Assembly: GCA_030430455.1 (NCBI GenBank) | Contig: JAUIJB010000015.1 | Location: 1-56,690 of the forward strand | From: Verrucomicrobiia bacterium | GTDB lineage: Bacteria > Verrucomicrobiota > Verrucomicrobiia > Verrucomicrobiales > Akkermansiaceae | Direction of reading: 5' to 3' | Length of the DNA stretch: 56,690 nucleotides | Shown here: positions 1 through 9,919 of the stretch, piece after piece | How the letters are laid out: each line of letters starts with the position of its first letter | How positions within the stretch are numbered: position 1 is the first letter of the stretch | The notes under the pieces: model-generated | The model's database searches: none | What the model was told of the DNA's origin: nothing | Seen by the model: only the letters and a program-made list of their open reading frames with translations | Made by a program: the position numbers and the translations under genes

Positions 1-32
1 GCCCGGTCTTCAAAGGACCGGGCCCTTTTTTT
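1..32 (+). terminator. Rho-independent terminator, copy 1
   Basis: An 8-bp GC stem (GCCCGGTC / GACCGGGC) with a 7-nt loop is followed directly by a run of seven T. It would terminate a transcript entering from the left edge, whose gene is outside the window. It is the first part of a 60-bp unit repeated exactly at 152-211. Confidence 0.8.
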
Positions 33-151
33 CGGGTGATGAGGTTCGAACTCACGCCCCCATGGGAGTTCGAGCCGGAGCGTAGCGGAGACCGCGCGCC
101 GCGCGGCAGCGTCGGCGTGCAATCTCATCACCCGCTCCAGCTTTCCAAGGG

Positions 152-183
152 GCCCGGTCTTCAAAGGACCGGGCCCTTTTTTT
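152..183 (+). terminator. Rho-independent terminator, copy 2
   Basis: This is an exact second copy of the 1-32 hairpin (8-bp GC stem, 7-nt loop, seven T). It is one of three closely related GCCCGGTC...GACCGGGC hairpins in the window; the third follows the initiator tRNA at 45616. Confidence 0.8.
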
Positions 184-327
184 CGGGTGATGAGGTTCGA
201 ACTCACGCCCCTTTTGGGAAGGTGTAAGCGAAAGTCGGGCAGCCATGGCGCTCCGGGCCGGCTGCGACCCCTGCCGGGGTCGGATGGCGTGTCACGGGGA
301 TCCGGGGGTGTCGTCGCGTTGCTCCTC

Positions 328-540
328 AACCCCCGGCTAATGGCTGGCATCCCTCCGGGATGCAGAGGTGTTGCGTTTGCCCTCAAGCTCCGGCTCATGG
401 CTGGGATCCTGCTCGGCGAACCCGGCGTCCCCCTCTTCGATCCCGGCAGGGATCACAGCCATTAGCCGGGGGTTGAGCGAAGCGACACCCCCGGTGAGGA
501 GCGATTGGAAGACCCGCATCCCGGAGGGATGCCAGCCACC
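328..540. repeat. REP-like palindromic repeat, copy A with inverted arm
   Basis: A 19-bp arm at 328-346 is repeated in perfect inverted orientation at 456-474, both containing CCGGCTAATGG or its complement. Two short palindromes, GCATCCC-TCC-GGGATGC (348-364) and GCATCCC-GGA-GGGATGC (516-532), flank the unit. Segment 417-540 recurs at 627-750. The layout resembles bacterial interspersed palindromic (REP/BIME-type) elements. No transposase or coding sequence is visible. Confidence 0.65.
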
Positions 541-626
541 CCCGGGAACCCCGGGAATCCCGGGCCTGTCGTGACGTGGCTTCCCAGGCCGGCCAATGGC
601 TTGGATCCCTTAGTGATCCTACTCCG

Positions 627-750
627 CGAACCCGGCGTCCCCCTCTTCGATCCCGGCAGGGATCGCAGCGATTAGCCGGGGGTTGAGCGAAGCGACACCC
701 CCGGTGGGGAGCGATTGGAAGACCCGCATCCCGGAGGGATGCCAGCCACC
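627..750. repeat. REP-like palindromic repeat, copy B
   Basis: This is a near-exact direct copy of 417-540 at an offset of 210 bases, with only a few substitutions. It includes the terminal palindrome GCATCCCGGAGGGATGC. The whole 212-853 stretch contains only such repeats; short open frames across it have no recognisable protein character. Confidence 0.65.
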
Positions 751-853
751 TCCGGGGCATGGGAGGTCCGGGCGTGTCGTGACGTGGCTTCCCAAGCCCG
801 TTCAATCGCCGGCATCGCACCGGGATGCGGGGCAACTCATGCCCGGACCCCGC

Positions 854-3800
854 TCAATCCTCCGGGTCCTGCCGGACCTCGGGCTGGATGTCGATCGGCG
901 GCGTCTTGCGGACGCTCTCGATGGTGCCCTCGTCGTCCTGCACCGGAACGACCTTGATGTCAACCTGCACCGGAACGGCGCGGAGGCCCTGGATGATCTC
1001 CCGCAGGTTCTCGATCGAGCTGTCGGCCAGGGTCTGCGGCTTGGCGTAGCTCGAGCCGGCATGGGTGATCTGCTCGCCGATCGCCGACAGGCCGTCGTTG
1101 AACTGGCTCAGCTGCGCGACCACGCGGGCGACCGGGTCGTCCGAGCCGCCGAGCAGCTTGCGGCGGCCGAACTCCTTCTTGATCGCCGCCCAGCGCGCCG
1201 CCTGCTCGCCGTCGAGCAGGCCCTCCATTTCGTAGAACTTCAGCAGGTTGGCCTCGGCGGCGGTGGTCAGGTTCTGCGACTCGCTGCGGTAGTGGTCGAC
1301 GACGACCTGGCGGACCTCCTCCTGCGTCATCAGCGGGAGGATCTTCTCGGCGATCCGGTTCATGTTGCGGTACGACCCCTGCAGCTTGAAGGCGGGCTCG
1401 GTGCGGTAGTCGTCCTCCTGCGCGGCGCTCTCGATGTAGGCCAGGTTGACCCGCAGGATGGTGTCGCGCACGGCGAGGAGGTGGCGGGTGACCGCGATCA
1501 TCTCCTCGATCTCGGCCGGGGTGTAGTTGCCCTCGAAGTCCGCGCCTTCGCGGTCGCCGGTCCCGGCGATGCGGATCAGGGTGAGCACGTCCTTCTGCGA
1601 GCGGCTGGCGAGGCGCGAAAGCGCCGGGTTGGAGGTCAGCGAGTTCTCGATGTAGCTCGACTTGAAGGCGGCGTCGTGGCCACCGAGGATGTCGCCGAGG
1701 TTGTAGGTGTCGGCGCGGTTGGCGAGCATGTCCGGGATCTGGAACTTGCCGCCGCTCTCGGTGTAGGGGTTGCCGGCCATGACGACGGCGACCTTGCGGC
1801 CGCGCAGGTCGTAGGTCCGCGCCCGGCCCCGCCACACGCCCTCGATCTTGCGTTGGGCGTCGCACAGGCTGATGAACTTCTGCAGGAACTCCGAGTTGGT
1901 GTGCTGGATGTCGTCGACGTAGATCATCACGTTGTCGCCCATCTCCAGCGCCAGGTTGAGGCGCTTGACCTCCTCGGCCGCCGACGCGTCGGGGGCCTCC
2001 GCCGGGTCGAGAGAGACGACGCCGTGGCCGAGGGTCGGCCCGTTGATTTTGACGAAGGTCAGGCCCAGCCGGTTGGCGACGTACTCCATCAGCGTGGTCT
2101 TGCCGTAGCCGGGCGGGGAGATGAGCAGCAGCATGCCCATGCGGTCGGTCCGGGTCTCGGCGCCGGCGGTGCCGAGCTGCTTGGCCAGGTTGTCGCCGAT
2201 CAGCGGCAGGTAGACCTCGTCGAGCAGCCGGTTGCGGACGAAGGCGCTCATCACCTTCGGCTTGAACTCATCGAGCCGCATCGTGCGGCGCCGCTCGGCG
2301 GTCAGCTCGTGCTTCAGCGCGGAAAGCCGGCGGAAGGCGCGAGCCTCGTTCTCCTCGTGCCGGGCGAGGCGCTCGAGGAACTCGCTGTAGTGGAGCTCGA
2401 GGGTGCCGCCGGTGATCCGCGGGTGGTCGGAGCGCAGGCCCGTGGCGCGGATCGACAGCGGGACGTCCATCACGGCGCGCTGCTCGAAGCCGCCGCGGGC
2501 GAGGTGCATGGCGGCCTCGTCGACCACCGCCGGGCGGAGCTCCGCCGGGGTGGAGTCGAGCAGCTCGGGCTCGGCGCCCGAGCAGCCGAGCAGCCAGACC
2601 CGGGCGATCTCGAAGCGGACCATCACCGGCATCGGCTCGTCGCCGAAGAGCGGCGCGGCGCGCTTGGCCACGAGGGCCTGCTCGAACCTGCGCAGCAGGC
2701 CGGCGGCCTCGGCCGAGACCACGAAGTCGTCGCCGTCGGACAACTCCGCGGCGAGGTAGCCGGCCACTTGGTGGGAGATCACGTCGGCGAAGGGGGTCGC
2801 GGCCTTCCACCCGGTGAAGCCCTCCTCGAGCCGCTGGCGCCAGCGGTCGGTGCCCTCGCCCTGCGGGAACAGGCTGCGGCGGCGGCCGTCGCTGGAGAAC
2901 ATCTCGCCCAGCAGGGCCCTCTCCGGCGAATCCCAGGTCGCCCAGAACAACAGCGCGGCGGCGCGGGTGCGCGGGCCGAAGCGGAGCAGGCCGGCGGAGC
3001 GGTGGATCGGCAGCAGGGGCTCGAGGAGCCGCGCGGCGTCCTCGTCGTGCAGGCCCTTGGTGTAGCCCTCGGCGTAGCGCGGCTGCATGAAGCGCTGGAT
3101 GGAGGCCAGCAGGTCGTCGGTGGTCTCCGCCTCCCCGTCGCTTTCGCCACCTTCGCCACCCTCAACGAGGAAGCGCCAGGCGAGGTATTCCACCCGCGCT
3201 ACGGCGGGGCTCTCGCTCGGTACCTCGAGCTCCCACACCGCGCGGGTCGCGAGGAAGCGCTCGTCGTCGACCGGCTCGTGGAACTTGGTCCCGGTGAGGT
3301 GGAAGGCCATGCCCTCGCCGTGGGGGATGATGGTCATCTCCAGCGGCTGGGTGTTCACGCTGAAGGCGTGCTTGCCGAAGCGCAGCACGCTCTTGCCGTC
3401 GACGAACAGCTCCTTGCGGTCTTTGAGCTGCCGCACGCCGTCCTCGCGCAGCGTCTTCAGGCGGGTGCGCAGGTCGTCGGCCTTCACCGAGTCGTCGAGC
3501 TCCTCGAGCTGGCCGATCACGTCGCGGACCTTCTCGACCATCGCGTCGCCGGCGAAGTAGGCGTGGATGCCCTCGACCTCGTCGATTGCGGCCATCCGGT
3601 TGGCAATGCTGGCGAGGATCCGCTCGGCCGACTTGAAGAGGGTGGCCGCACGGCGCTGGCGGGCCTCGAGCAGCTGGGTCCGGCGACCCTCGAAGGCGTC
3701 GTAGATCTCCTCGCGGCGGGTGGTGAGCTCCTCGATGTAGTCGTCGAACTCGGCGAAGCGGCCCTCGAGCTCCTCGACCTGGAGGGTCAGCCGGCTGAGC

Positions 3801-5945
3801 GCCTGGTCGCACTTCTCCGGCGTGTCGCAGCGGTCGATCTGGTTCGCCAGCGACTGCTCGAGCAGCTTCATCTGGGCGGCGAACTGCGCCTCGCCCTCGC
3901 CGCGGGCGAGCTCCTTGCGGCGCTTGCGCAGCGCCGCGCGGGTGCCGTTCAGCTTGGCGAAGAGGGCCGAGATGCGCTCGATGATCGCCGTGGTCCGGGT
4001 GGCGTCGGCGATCTTCAGGCCGCTGACCACCTCGATCAGCATCTCCAGCTCGCCGGCCGAGCGGTCGAGCGCGGCGGCGACCTCGTCGGCATCGACCACG
4101 CCGGCCAGCTTGGCGACCTCCGCCTCGTGGGACTCGATCGCCGCGGCGTAGCCGGCGAGCGACTCCTCGCCGGCGAGGAAGTCGACGGTGCGGTGGGAAA
4201 TCGCCTCGGTCTCCTCGACGGTGCGGCTCTCCAGCTCCTCGACGACGGCGGGGTCGACGTAGCGGACCTCGCCGAGGCCGATGACCTCGCCGCGCAGCCG
4301 GCGCAGCCGCGCGAGTTGTTCGACCAGCCCCTTGAGGTCGTCGCCGGGCGTGGTCGCCGCGGCGCGCAGGGCCTCGTCGACCTCCCCGCGGGTGCCGGCC
4401 GTGCGGTCGCGGGCGACCTGGCGCAGCGCCTGGACCCGCTCGAACTCGCCGATTGCCGCCTGAGCCGCGCCGCGGATCTCCTTCAAGGGGGCGGCGAGCG
4501 ATCCGCACTCGGCTCGGTCGAGCCAGAAGTAGCTGTCCAGCAGGTCGCCGGCCCGCTTGGCCAGGTCGAGGTAGAGGTCGCCGTAGGAGTCGTCCTTGCC
4601 CAGCAGGGTGAGCAGCTCGCGGGCCTCCGCCATGCCGCGGACCAGCTCGGGGTTGCCGACCTTGAAGAGGAAGGAATCCTGGTCGCCGGCGGTCTCGGCG
4701 GTGGCCTCGTCGTCGAGGTACGGCGTCTGCCACAGCTGGAGCGTGTGGTGCTTCTGCGGCTGGCCGTCGGAGCGGAACAGCACCAGCCGGCCGTCGCCGA
4801 ACAGCGAGAAGCCGGAGCAGGTGATCGGGGTCTCGACCGACTGCTGGATCCGGTTGTAGGAAAGCAGGACGTACTCGCCGCGGGCGCGGTTGTAGAACGA
4901 GTAGAGGACGTCCTCACCGTTCGTGCTCGCCACCCGGCGCTCGAAGCGCATGTCGACCATGCCGTGGTCGAAGGCCTTCACCTCGCCGCTCTGCAGCAGG
5001 TAGCCGTTGGCGAAGATGATGCCGTGGTCGTCGGGCAGCAGCACGCAGGAGTCGCCGATCGCGTCGAGCCGGTGGACCGTCTGGGTCTTCTCGTTGAAGA
5101 CGAGGTGGCGGTGCAGCTCCTCGCGGTAGGGCAGCACCTTGAGGATGATCAGCGAGCCGACCACGGCGTAGAGGATCTCGGCGTCGTCGAGCGTCTGGTC
5201 GCTGTCGGTCACCGGCTCCGAGTAGATCCCGCGGCCGTCGGCGGTGTTGTCCTCGACCTTGATCGTCAGGTCGCCGCCGACGGTCTCGACGAAGACGCGG
5301 TCCTCGATCGAGACATGCGGGTGCTCGCCGGCGCGGTGCATGCCGCGGTGGGCGCGGATCCACTCGAAATCGTGCTGCGGCGGGTAGGCGTACTCGTGGT
5401 CGAAGCGGTTGCCGAGGTACTCCAGCGAGCCGTCCATCTCGCGGAGCCACTTGAAGACCTTGACGTCGTCGACCGACTTGCCGGTCCGCATCGCCATGTA
5501 GAGGTGCGGGCCGATCGCCATGAACTTCAGGAAGACCGTCTCGCGGTAGTACTTGTAGAGGTAGTTGAAGTCCTCGATGAAGGACGACGAGTCGAGCACC
5601 TCGCCGAGCGGGACCGGGGTGAAGGTGTTGGTCGCGGGGTCGTGGTCGTAGGCCCCGAAGACGTCGCCGATCTCGGTGGTCTGCTTGAGGCCGAACTGGA
5701 TGTTGTAGCCGAACAGGAAGCGGCGGCGTCCGATCGCGGCGAGGTCGCGGGCGACGCAGGCTGGTCGAGACCCGCTCGGTGCCGAGCAGGGCGGTCTCGA
5801 CCCCGCCGAAGACCCGCAGGCGCTCGTCGTTGAGCGCCTCGAGGCCCTGGCGCAGGGTCGCGGCGTGCTTGTCGAGGCGGGCCCGGATGACCTCGTAGGC
5901 GCCGCCTTCGAGCTGCTCGGGTGCTGCTGGTTCCTCGTCGGTCAT
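854..5945 (-). CDS. Giant DUF3686-type AAA ATPase (DNA repair ATPase-like), frameshifted near its N terminus
   Basis: About 1,697 residues if one frameshift is repaired. The start chosen is ATG at 5945 (MTDEEPAAPE). That frame runs through GTERVSTS and is then lost at about 5757-5763. The family-typical continuation CVARDLAAIGRRRFLFGYN resumes in another frame and stays open to 854. The order is a DUF3686-like N-terminal region, long Glu/Arg-rich coiled coils in the middle, then a C-terminal AAA+ domain with Walker A SPPGYGKTT near 2100-2120 and Walker B VMIYVDDIQH near 1910-1935. The gene sits 56 bases downstream of a flotillin and a YqiJ-like gene, which suggests a membrane-associated role. 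Annotations of this family as a DNA repair ATPase rest on weak evidence. About 4.9 kb of intact frame after the shift argues for a very recent indel or a sequence error. Confidence 0.8.
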
Positions 5946-6001
5946 GGGATCACGGGAGCGGGGCGGGGGAGTTCAGGCCCCCGCGCCCGCCGCGGCGGGG
6001 A

Positions 6002-8080
6002 TCACTTGAGGAAGTCGGCGGCCTTCTCCTGGGCGAGGCCGAAGCGGTCGGCACCGCCGAGCAGCGAGATCAGCCGGCTGCGGGTCTCGCCGTCGGCATC
6101 GACGAGGAGCTTGGCGAGCACGGCGCCGAGGCTGAGGTCCTTGACCTCCTCGGCGCTGACCCCGAACTGTCCGGCCCACTCCTTCAGCTGGGCGCGGAAG
6201 TAGTCCGGGTCGCCGTTGAAGAACGTCTCCTTCACATCGCTCAGCGTCTCGCTGTTCTCGACCAGGCGGTCGACCGACTTGCCACGCGAGATGGCCCCGG
6301 CGATCTGGTCGAAGAACTTGTTCTCGCCGCCGATGATCTCGATCTTGGCCGAGCGCATCGCCTCGCCCAGCACCGCGGCCTGGGCCTCGGCGATGTCCTT
6401 CTGGATGTGGATCCCGGCCAGCTCGACCTGCTTCTGCTTGTCGAGCTTGAGCTTGAACTCCTCGTGCTCCTGCCCGGCTTCCTCGAACAGCTTCATGGCG
6501 GCGGCCTTCTTCTCGATGCCGTCGGCCTCGGCCTCGAACTTGAGGCGCTCGACCTCGGCCTCGGCGGTGCCCTGCTGGCGGGTGGCGTCGGCGGTGGCCA
6601 CCAGCACCTCGACCTCGCCGAGCCCCACGGCGGCGGCCTCCTTGGTGGTCGCCTCGGCGAGCCGCTTCTTGGCGTCGGCCTGCTTCTCGCTCGCGCTGAG
6701 CTCGGCCTCGGCGGCGATCACCACCTCCTCGGCCCTGAGGTCGGCCGACTTCTTCGAGGCCTCGGCGGCCTTGACCTCCTCGTAGAGCCGCTGGTCGGCG
6801 GCCAGCTCGGCGGCCTGCTCGACGGCCTCGGCCTCCTTGACCCGGCGGATGACCTCCTCCTGGGCGAGGGCCTCGGCGAGGGTCACCTTGACCTGCTTCT
6901 CGCGGTCCGCGCCGGCGAAGGCCTCGGTGTCCTTGATCCGCTCCTGCTCGACGACCACCAGCTTCTCGACCGCGACGCGCTCCTTGATCACGTCCTGGAT
7001 CGCCTTGCGCTCGACCTCGATCGCCTTCTCCTTGTCGATGTCCTTGAGGCTGGTGAGGCGCTCGCGCTCGATCGCCTCCATCTGCTGGTCGCGCTTGACC
7101 CGCTCGATCTCGACGGCGTCGGTGCGCTCCTTGTTGCGCTGGGCGACGAGCACCTGGCGCTGCTTGTTCTCCTCGGCGATGCCGATCTCCTCCTCGGCGG
7201 TGATGCGGGCGCGCTCGGCCTTCTGGCGCTCCTCCTCGCGGACCTTGGCGGTCTCGGCGGCCTCGCGGGCCTGGACCACCTCGACCTCGCGGGCCTGCTT
7301 GGCCTCGGTCTCGGCGAGCTGGCGTTCCAGCTCGAGGATCGCTTCGCGGGCCTCGACGTCCTGCTGCTTGATGACCTTCTCCTTGTCGCGCTGGATGTTG
7401 TTGGAGAGCTTGGCCTGCGCGGCGGTGAGGTCGGTGATCTTCTTGATGCCCTCGGCGTCGAGGATGTTGTCCGGGTCGAGCGACTCGACCGGCGTCTGCT
7501 CGAGGTAGTCGATCGCCGCGTCGTCGAGGACGAAGCCGTTGAGGTCGGTGCCGATGACCTTGAGGATCTCGTCGCGGAAGGTGTCGCGGTCCTCGTAGAG
7601 CTGGATGAAGTCGAAGCGCTTGCCGACGGTCTTGAGGGCCTCGGAGAACTTGGCGTCGAAGAGCTCGCGGATGGCGTCCTGCGAGCTCGCGCGCTCGCAG
7701 CCGACCGACTGGGCGACGCGCAGGACGTCCTCGTCGGCGTGGTTGACGCGGACGAAGAAGGCCACCTTGATGTCGGCGCGCATGTTGTCCTTGCAGATCA
7801 GGCCGCCCTTGAGGGTGCGGTCGATCTCGATGCGCTTCAGCGAGATGTCCATGGTCTCGAGGCGGTGGAAGACCGGGAAGACCAGCATGCCGTTGAAGTT
7901 CACGCGGGTGCCGCCGAAGCCGGTCCGCACCAAGGCGGTGCCCTTCTTCACCTTGCGGTAGAGCATGGCGTAGGCGAGGCTCACGGCGATGACGACGCCG
8001 CCGGTGATGGCGATGACGAGCACCACGATGCCCAGCCAGGCCGGGAAACTGTCGAGGAAGGCCAATACGTTCGTTTTCAT
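6002..8080 (-). CDS. Flotillin-like SPFH/band-7 protein (YqiK type)
   Basis: 692 residues. An N-terminal membrane segment (about residues 14-38) is followed by an SPFH/band-7 domain and then a very long Ala/Glu/Lys-rich coiled coil of flotillin type (roughly residues 220-560). Flotillins oligomerise on the cytoplasmic face of membrane microdomains. The ATG at 8078-8080 overlaps the TGA of the upstream gene by 4 bases (ATGA), and no Shine-Dalgarno sequence is visible, so translational coupling is likely. E. coli has a comparable yqiJ-yqiK pair. Here the giant ATPase is a third partner downstream. Confidence 0.88.
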   Translation of the reverse strand: MKTNVLAFLDSFPAWLGIVVLVIAITGGVVIAVSLAYAMLYRKVKKGTALVRTGFGGTRVNFNGMLVFPVFHRLETMDISLKRIEIDRTLKGGLICKDNMRADIKVAFFVRVNHADEDVLRVAQSVGCERASSQDAIRELFDAKFSEALKTVGKRFDFIQLYEDRDTFRDEILKVIGTDLNGFVLDDAAIDYLEQTPVESLDPDNILDAEGIKKITDLTAAQAKLSNNIQRDKEKVIKQQDVEAREAILELERQLAETEAKQAREVEVVQAREAAETAKVREEERQKAERARITAEEEIGIAEENKQRQVLVAQRNKERTDAVEIERVKRDQQMEAIERERLTSLKDIDKEKAIEVERKAIQDVIKERVAVEKLVVVEQERIKDTEAFAGADREKQVKVTLAEALAQEEVIRRVKEAEAVEQAAELAADQRLYEEVKAAEASKKSADLRAEEVVIAAEAELSASEKQADAKKRLAEATTKEAAAVGLGEVEVLVATADATRQQGTAEAEVERLKFEAEADGIEKKAAAMKLFEEAGQEHEEFKLKLDKQKQVELAGIHIQKDIAEAQAAVLGEAMRSAKIEIIGGENKFFDQIAGAISRGKSVDRLVENSETLSDVKETFFNGDPDYFRAQLKEWAGQFGVSAEEVKDLSLGAVLAKLLVDADGETRSRLISLLGGADRFGLAQEKAADFLK

Positions 8081-8745
8081 GTTTCTAGGGAGGTGACTTG
8101 GGAAGTGGGATCGGTGAGGGCTTCGACCCGGTAGGTGTCGCGATCGCGGTCGTGGCTGACCACAACGACGCGGTCACCGCGGGACAGCGCGGGCGCCGCC
8201 GGGGCGAGCTGGGCGTTGATGAGCAGCGGGACCTCGGGGTCCTCGACCTCGACCTGGCCGGAGCGGGCGTCGAGCACCCGGCTGCGCACGCGGCCGCGGC
8301 GGCCGATGACCGGCTTGGCCTCGCCCTCGGTGCCGCGCAGGACCCGGAACATCGGCCGCAGGGCATGGGCGGTCAGCTTGGTCAGCAGCAGCGCGGGGAC
8401 GCTCGCGCCGAGGGCGATCCAGCCCGCCGTTCCGAGCTCGGCCGCGGGATTGAGGAAGAGGTTGCCGAGCATGGCGCCGCCCCACTCGTAGGTCAGGAAG
8501 AAGCTCGCCAGCGCGGCGAGCGGGACCTCGTCGCCATGGACGAAGCGGAACAGCCAGCGGACCGTGCCACCGAACAGCGTGACCCCGTCGCCGGAGTCGG
8601 CACCGCCGTCGCCGAAGTCGACGCCGATGAAGTCGAAGTCGAGGGTGCCGATGAAGCAGACGGCCCAGAACAACACCATGGGACCGAGCAGCAAGGTGAG
8701 CGGGAGAACTCCCGGACTCGTTGCAACCTCCCAGATTTCCTTCAT
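8077..8745 (-). CDS. YqiJ-like inner-membrane protein with C-terminal OB-fold-like domain
   Basis: 222 residues. Two or three hydrophobic segments lie in the first 130 residues (for example VLPLTLLLGPMVLFWAVCFI and the stretch near LGASVPALLLTKL). A soluble C-terminal part (GRRGRVRSRVLD... RGDRVVVVSHD) resembles the OB-fold seen in YqiJ/NfeD-type proteins. NfeD-like proteins are usual genetic partners of flotillins. It is the first gene of the ATPase-flotillin operon and is transcribed away from prmA across a 163-bp gap. The family call rests on context and general architecture. Confidence 0.72.
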   Translation of the reverse strand: MKEIWEVATSPGVLPLTLLLGPMVLFWAVCFIGTLDFDFIGVDFGDGGADSGDGVTLFGGTVRWLFRFVHGDEVPLAALASFFLTYEWGGAMLGNLFLNPAAELGTAGWIALGASVPALLLTKLTAHALRPMFRVLRGTEGEAKPVIGRRGRVRSRVLDARSGQVEVEDPEVPLLINAQLAPAAPALSRGDRVVVVSHDRDRDTYRVEALTDPTSQVTSLET

Positions 8746-8908
8746 CGATGGTCGGATGACAGGGGATTTCGCGGGTGGGAACCACTACAAAACCGCGGGG
8801 CGATTCGATGGGCCCGACGTCGGCCCGGGGGGCGGTTCCGGGGGGCGAACGGGACCCCCGGATCCTGAAGGACTTGGAAACGGGCGCGCACTCGCCTAGA
8901 CCCGGGGC

Positions 8909-9763
8909 ATGTGGGTTTGGGAAAAGCTGTCGGCGGCGAAGTGGCTGGATGCCTGGGAGGAGCGCTTCCTCGGCAACCCCAACCTGGTGATTCATGTCAT
9001 CAAGGGCGGCAAGACCCTGCGCGTCGAGGTGTTCTGCGCGTCACGGGACGAGGCCGAGGCGATCGTGGCCCGCTTCGGTGGGCGGGTGAAGGAGCTCCGC
9101 CAGGACGACTGGCAGCGCGCCCACGTGGTCCCGCCGCCGCTCAAGGTCCGCGACCGCTTCCTCGTCACCCAGGCCTCGGAGCCTGCCGAGCTGGTGGCGC
9201 TGGAGGCGGAGTTCCCCGGTCGCGGGATCATCTCGATCCCGCCGGAGATGGCCTTCGGCACCGGGGACCACGCGACGACCTCGACCTGCCTGCGCTTCCT
9301 GGTCGACCTGGCCCGCCGCCGCGAAGCCGGCTGGAGCTGCATCGATCTGGGCAGCGGCAGCGGAGTGCTCAGCGTGGCGGCGGTGAAGCTCGGCGCGGGA
9401 CGCGTCTTCGCCTGCGACTACGACCCCTTCGCGGTCGAGGTCACCCGCCGCAATGCGGAGCGCAATGGCGCCGGAGGGATCGAGGCTGCCGAACTCGACC
9501 TGCTGAAGTGGCAGCCTGCGGAACAGTTCGACGTCGTCCTCGCCAACATCTTCTCCAGCGTGCTCATCGAGGCCCTGCCGGTGCTTGCCCGGCTGCTCCG
9601 GCCCGGCGGCGACCTGGTCCTTTCCGGGATCCTGAAGAGCCAGGCCTGGGAGGTCTTCGAGGCGGCCGCCGGCGTGGGCTTCGGCTTTCCGACGGTGGTC
9701 ACCCGCGGCAAGTGGGTCAGCGCCCGGGGCGGCTGGATGCGGGACCTGACCGGCGCCAAGTGA
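8909..9763 (+). CDS. prmA: Ribosomal protein L11 methyltransferase-like enzyme (PrmA)
   Basis: 284 residues. PrmA trimethylates ribosomal protein L11 with S-adenosylmethionine in the cytosol. The signature PPEMAFGTGDHATT (about 111-124) precedes the SAM-binding glycine loop DLGSGSG (about 146-152), and LANIFSSVL follows at the substrate-side motif. The N-terminal L11-recognition region is present but divergent. Length is normal for the family. It stands alone, divergent from the YqiJ-like gene. Confidence 0.9.
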   Translation: MWVWEKLSAAKWLDAWEERFLGNPNLVIHVIKGGKTLRVEVFCASRDEAEAIVARFGGRVKELRQDDWQRAHVVPPPLKVRDRFLVTQASEPAELVALEAEFPGRGIISIPPEMAFGTGDHATTSTCLRFLVDLARRREAGWSCIDLGSGSGVLSVAAVKLGAGRVFACDYDPFAVEVTRRNAERNGAGGIEAAELDLLKWQPAEQFDVVLANIFSSVLIEALPVLARLLRPGGDLVLSGILKSQAWEVFEAAAGVGFGFPTVVTRGKWVSARGGWMRDLTGAK

Positions 9764-9919
9764 GGGGAAATGCGGCGGCCCGCCGGGGCGGGCGAACTTG
9801 TCCCGCCATTTCACTTGCGCGGCGGGCGGCGGACGTGCAGAAAAGCCCCCCGTCCCGCCGGAGGGGGTGACACACCATGATCCGTCGCCCGGTCCGGGGC
9901 GGCAACCACCACAGGATCC

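Larger units (their letters stand above)
1..211. repeat. 60-bp direct repeat pair carrying terminator and T-arm-like sequence
   Basis: Positions 1-60 and 152-211 are identical. Each unit holds the terminator hairpin, a T-run and a segment containing GAGGTTCGAACTC. Read on the minus strand this gives a 5-bp stem closed by TTCGAAC, which resembles a tRNA T arm. Between the copies, CGGGTGATGAG (33-43) is matched by the inverted copy CTCATCACCCG (124-134). No complete tRNA can be folded, so this may be duplicated debris of a tRNA-terminator unit; that origin is inference. Confidence 0.6.

Noticed and set aside
36..465. Short open frames in the repeat region (63 and 92 residues)
   Set aside because: They read through terminator hairpins and palindromic repeats and have no gene-like features.
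683..5833. 1,716-residue plus-strand open frame
   Set aside because: It lies opposite the giant ATPase gene. The residue pattern (Leu/Val/Glu/Gly runs, no motifs) is that of an antisense shadow in GC-rich DNA, while the minus strand shows AAA+ motifs.
5921..8134. 737-residue plus-strand open frame
   Set aside because: Antisense shadow of the flotillin gene; Leu/Gly/Asp repeats mirror the Ala/Glu/Lys coiled coil.
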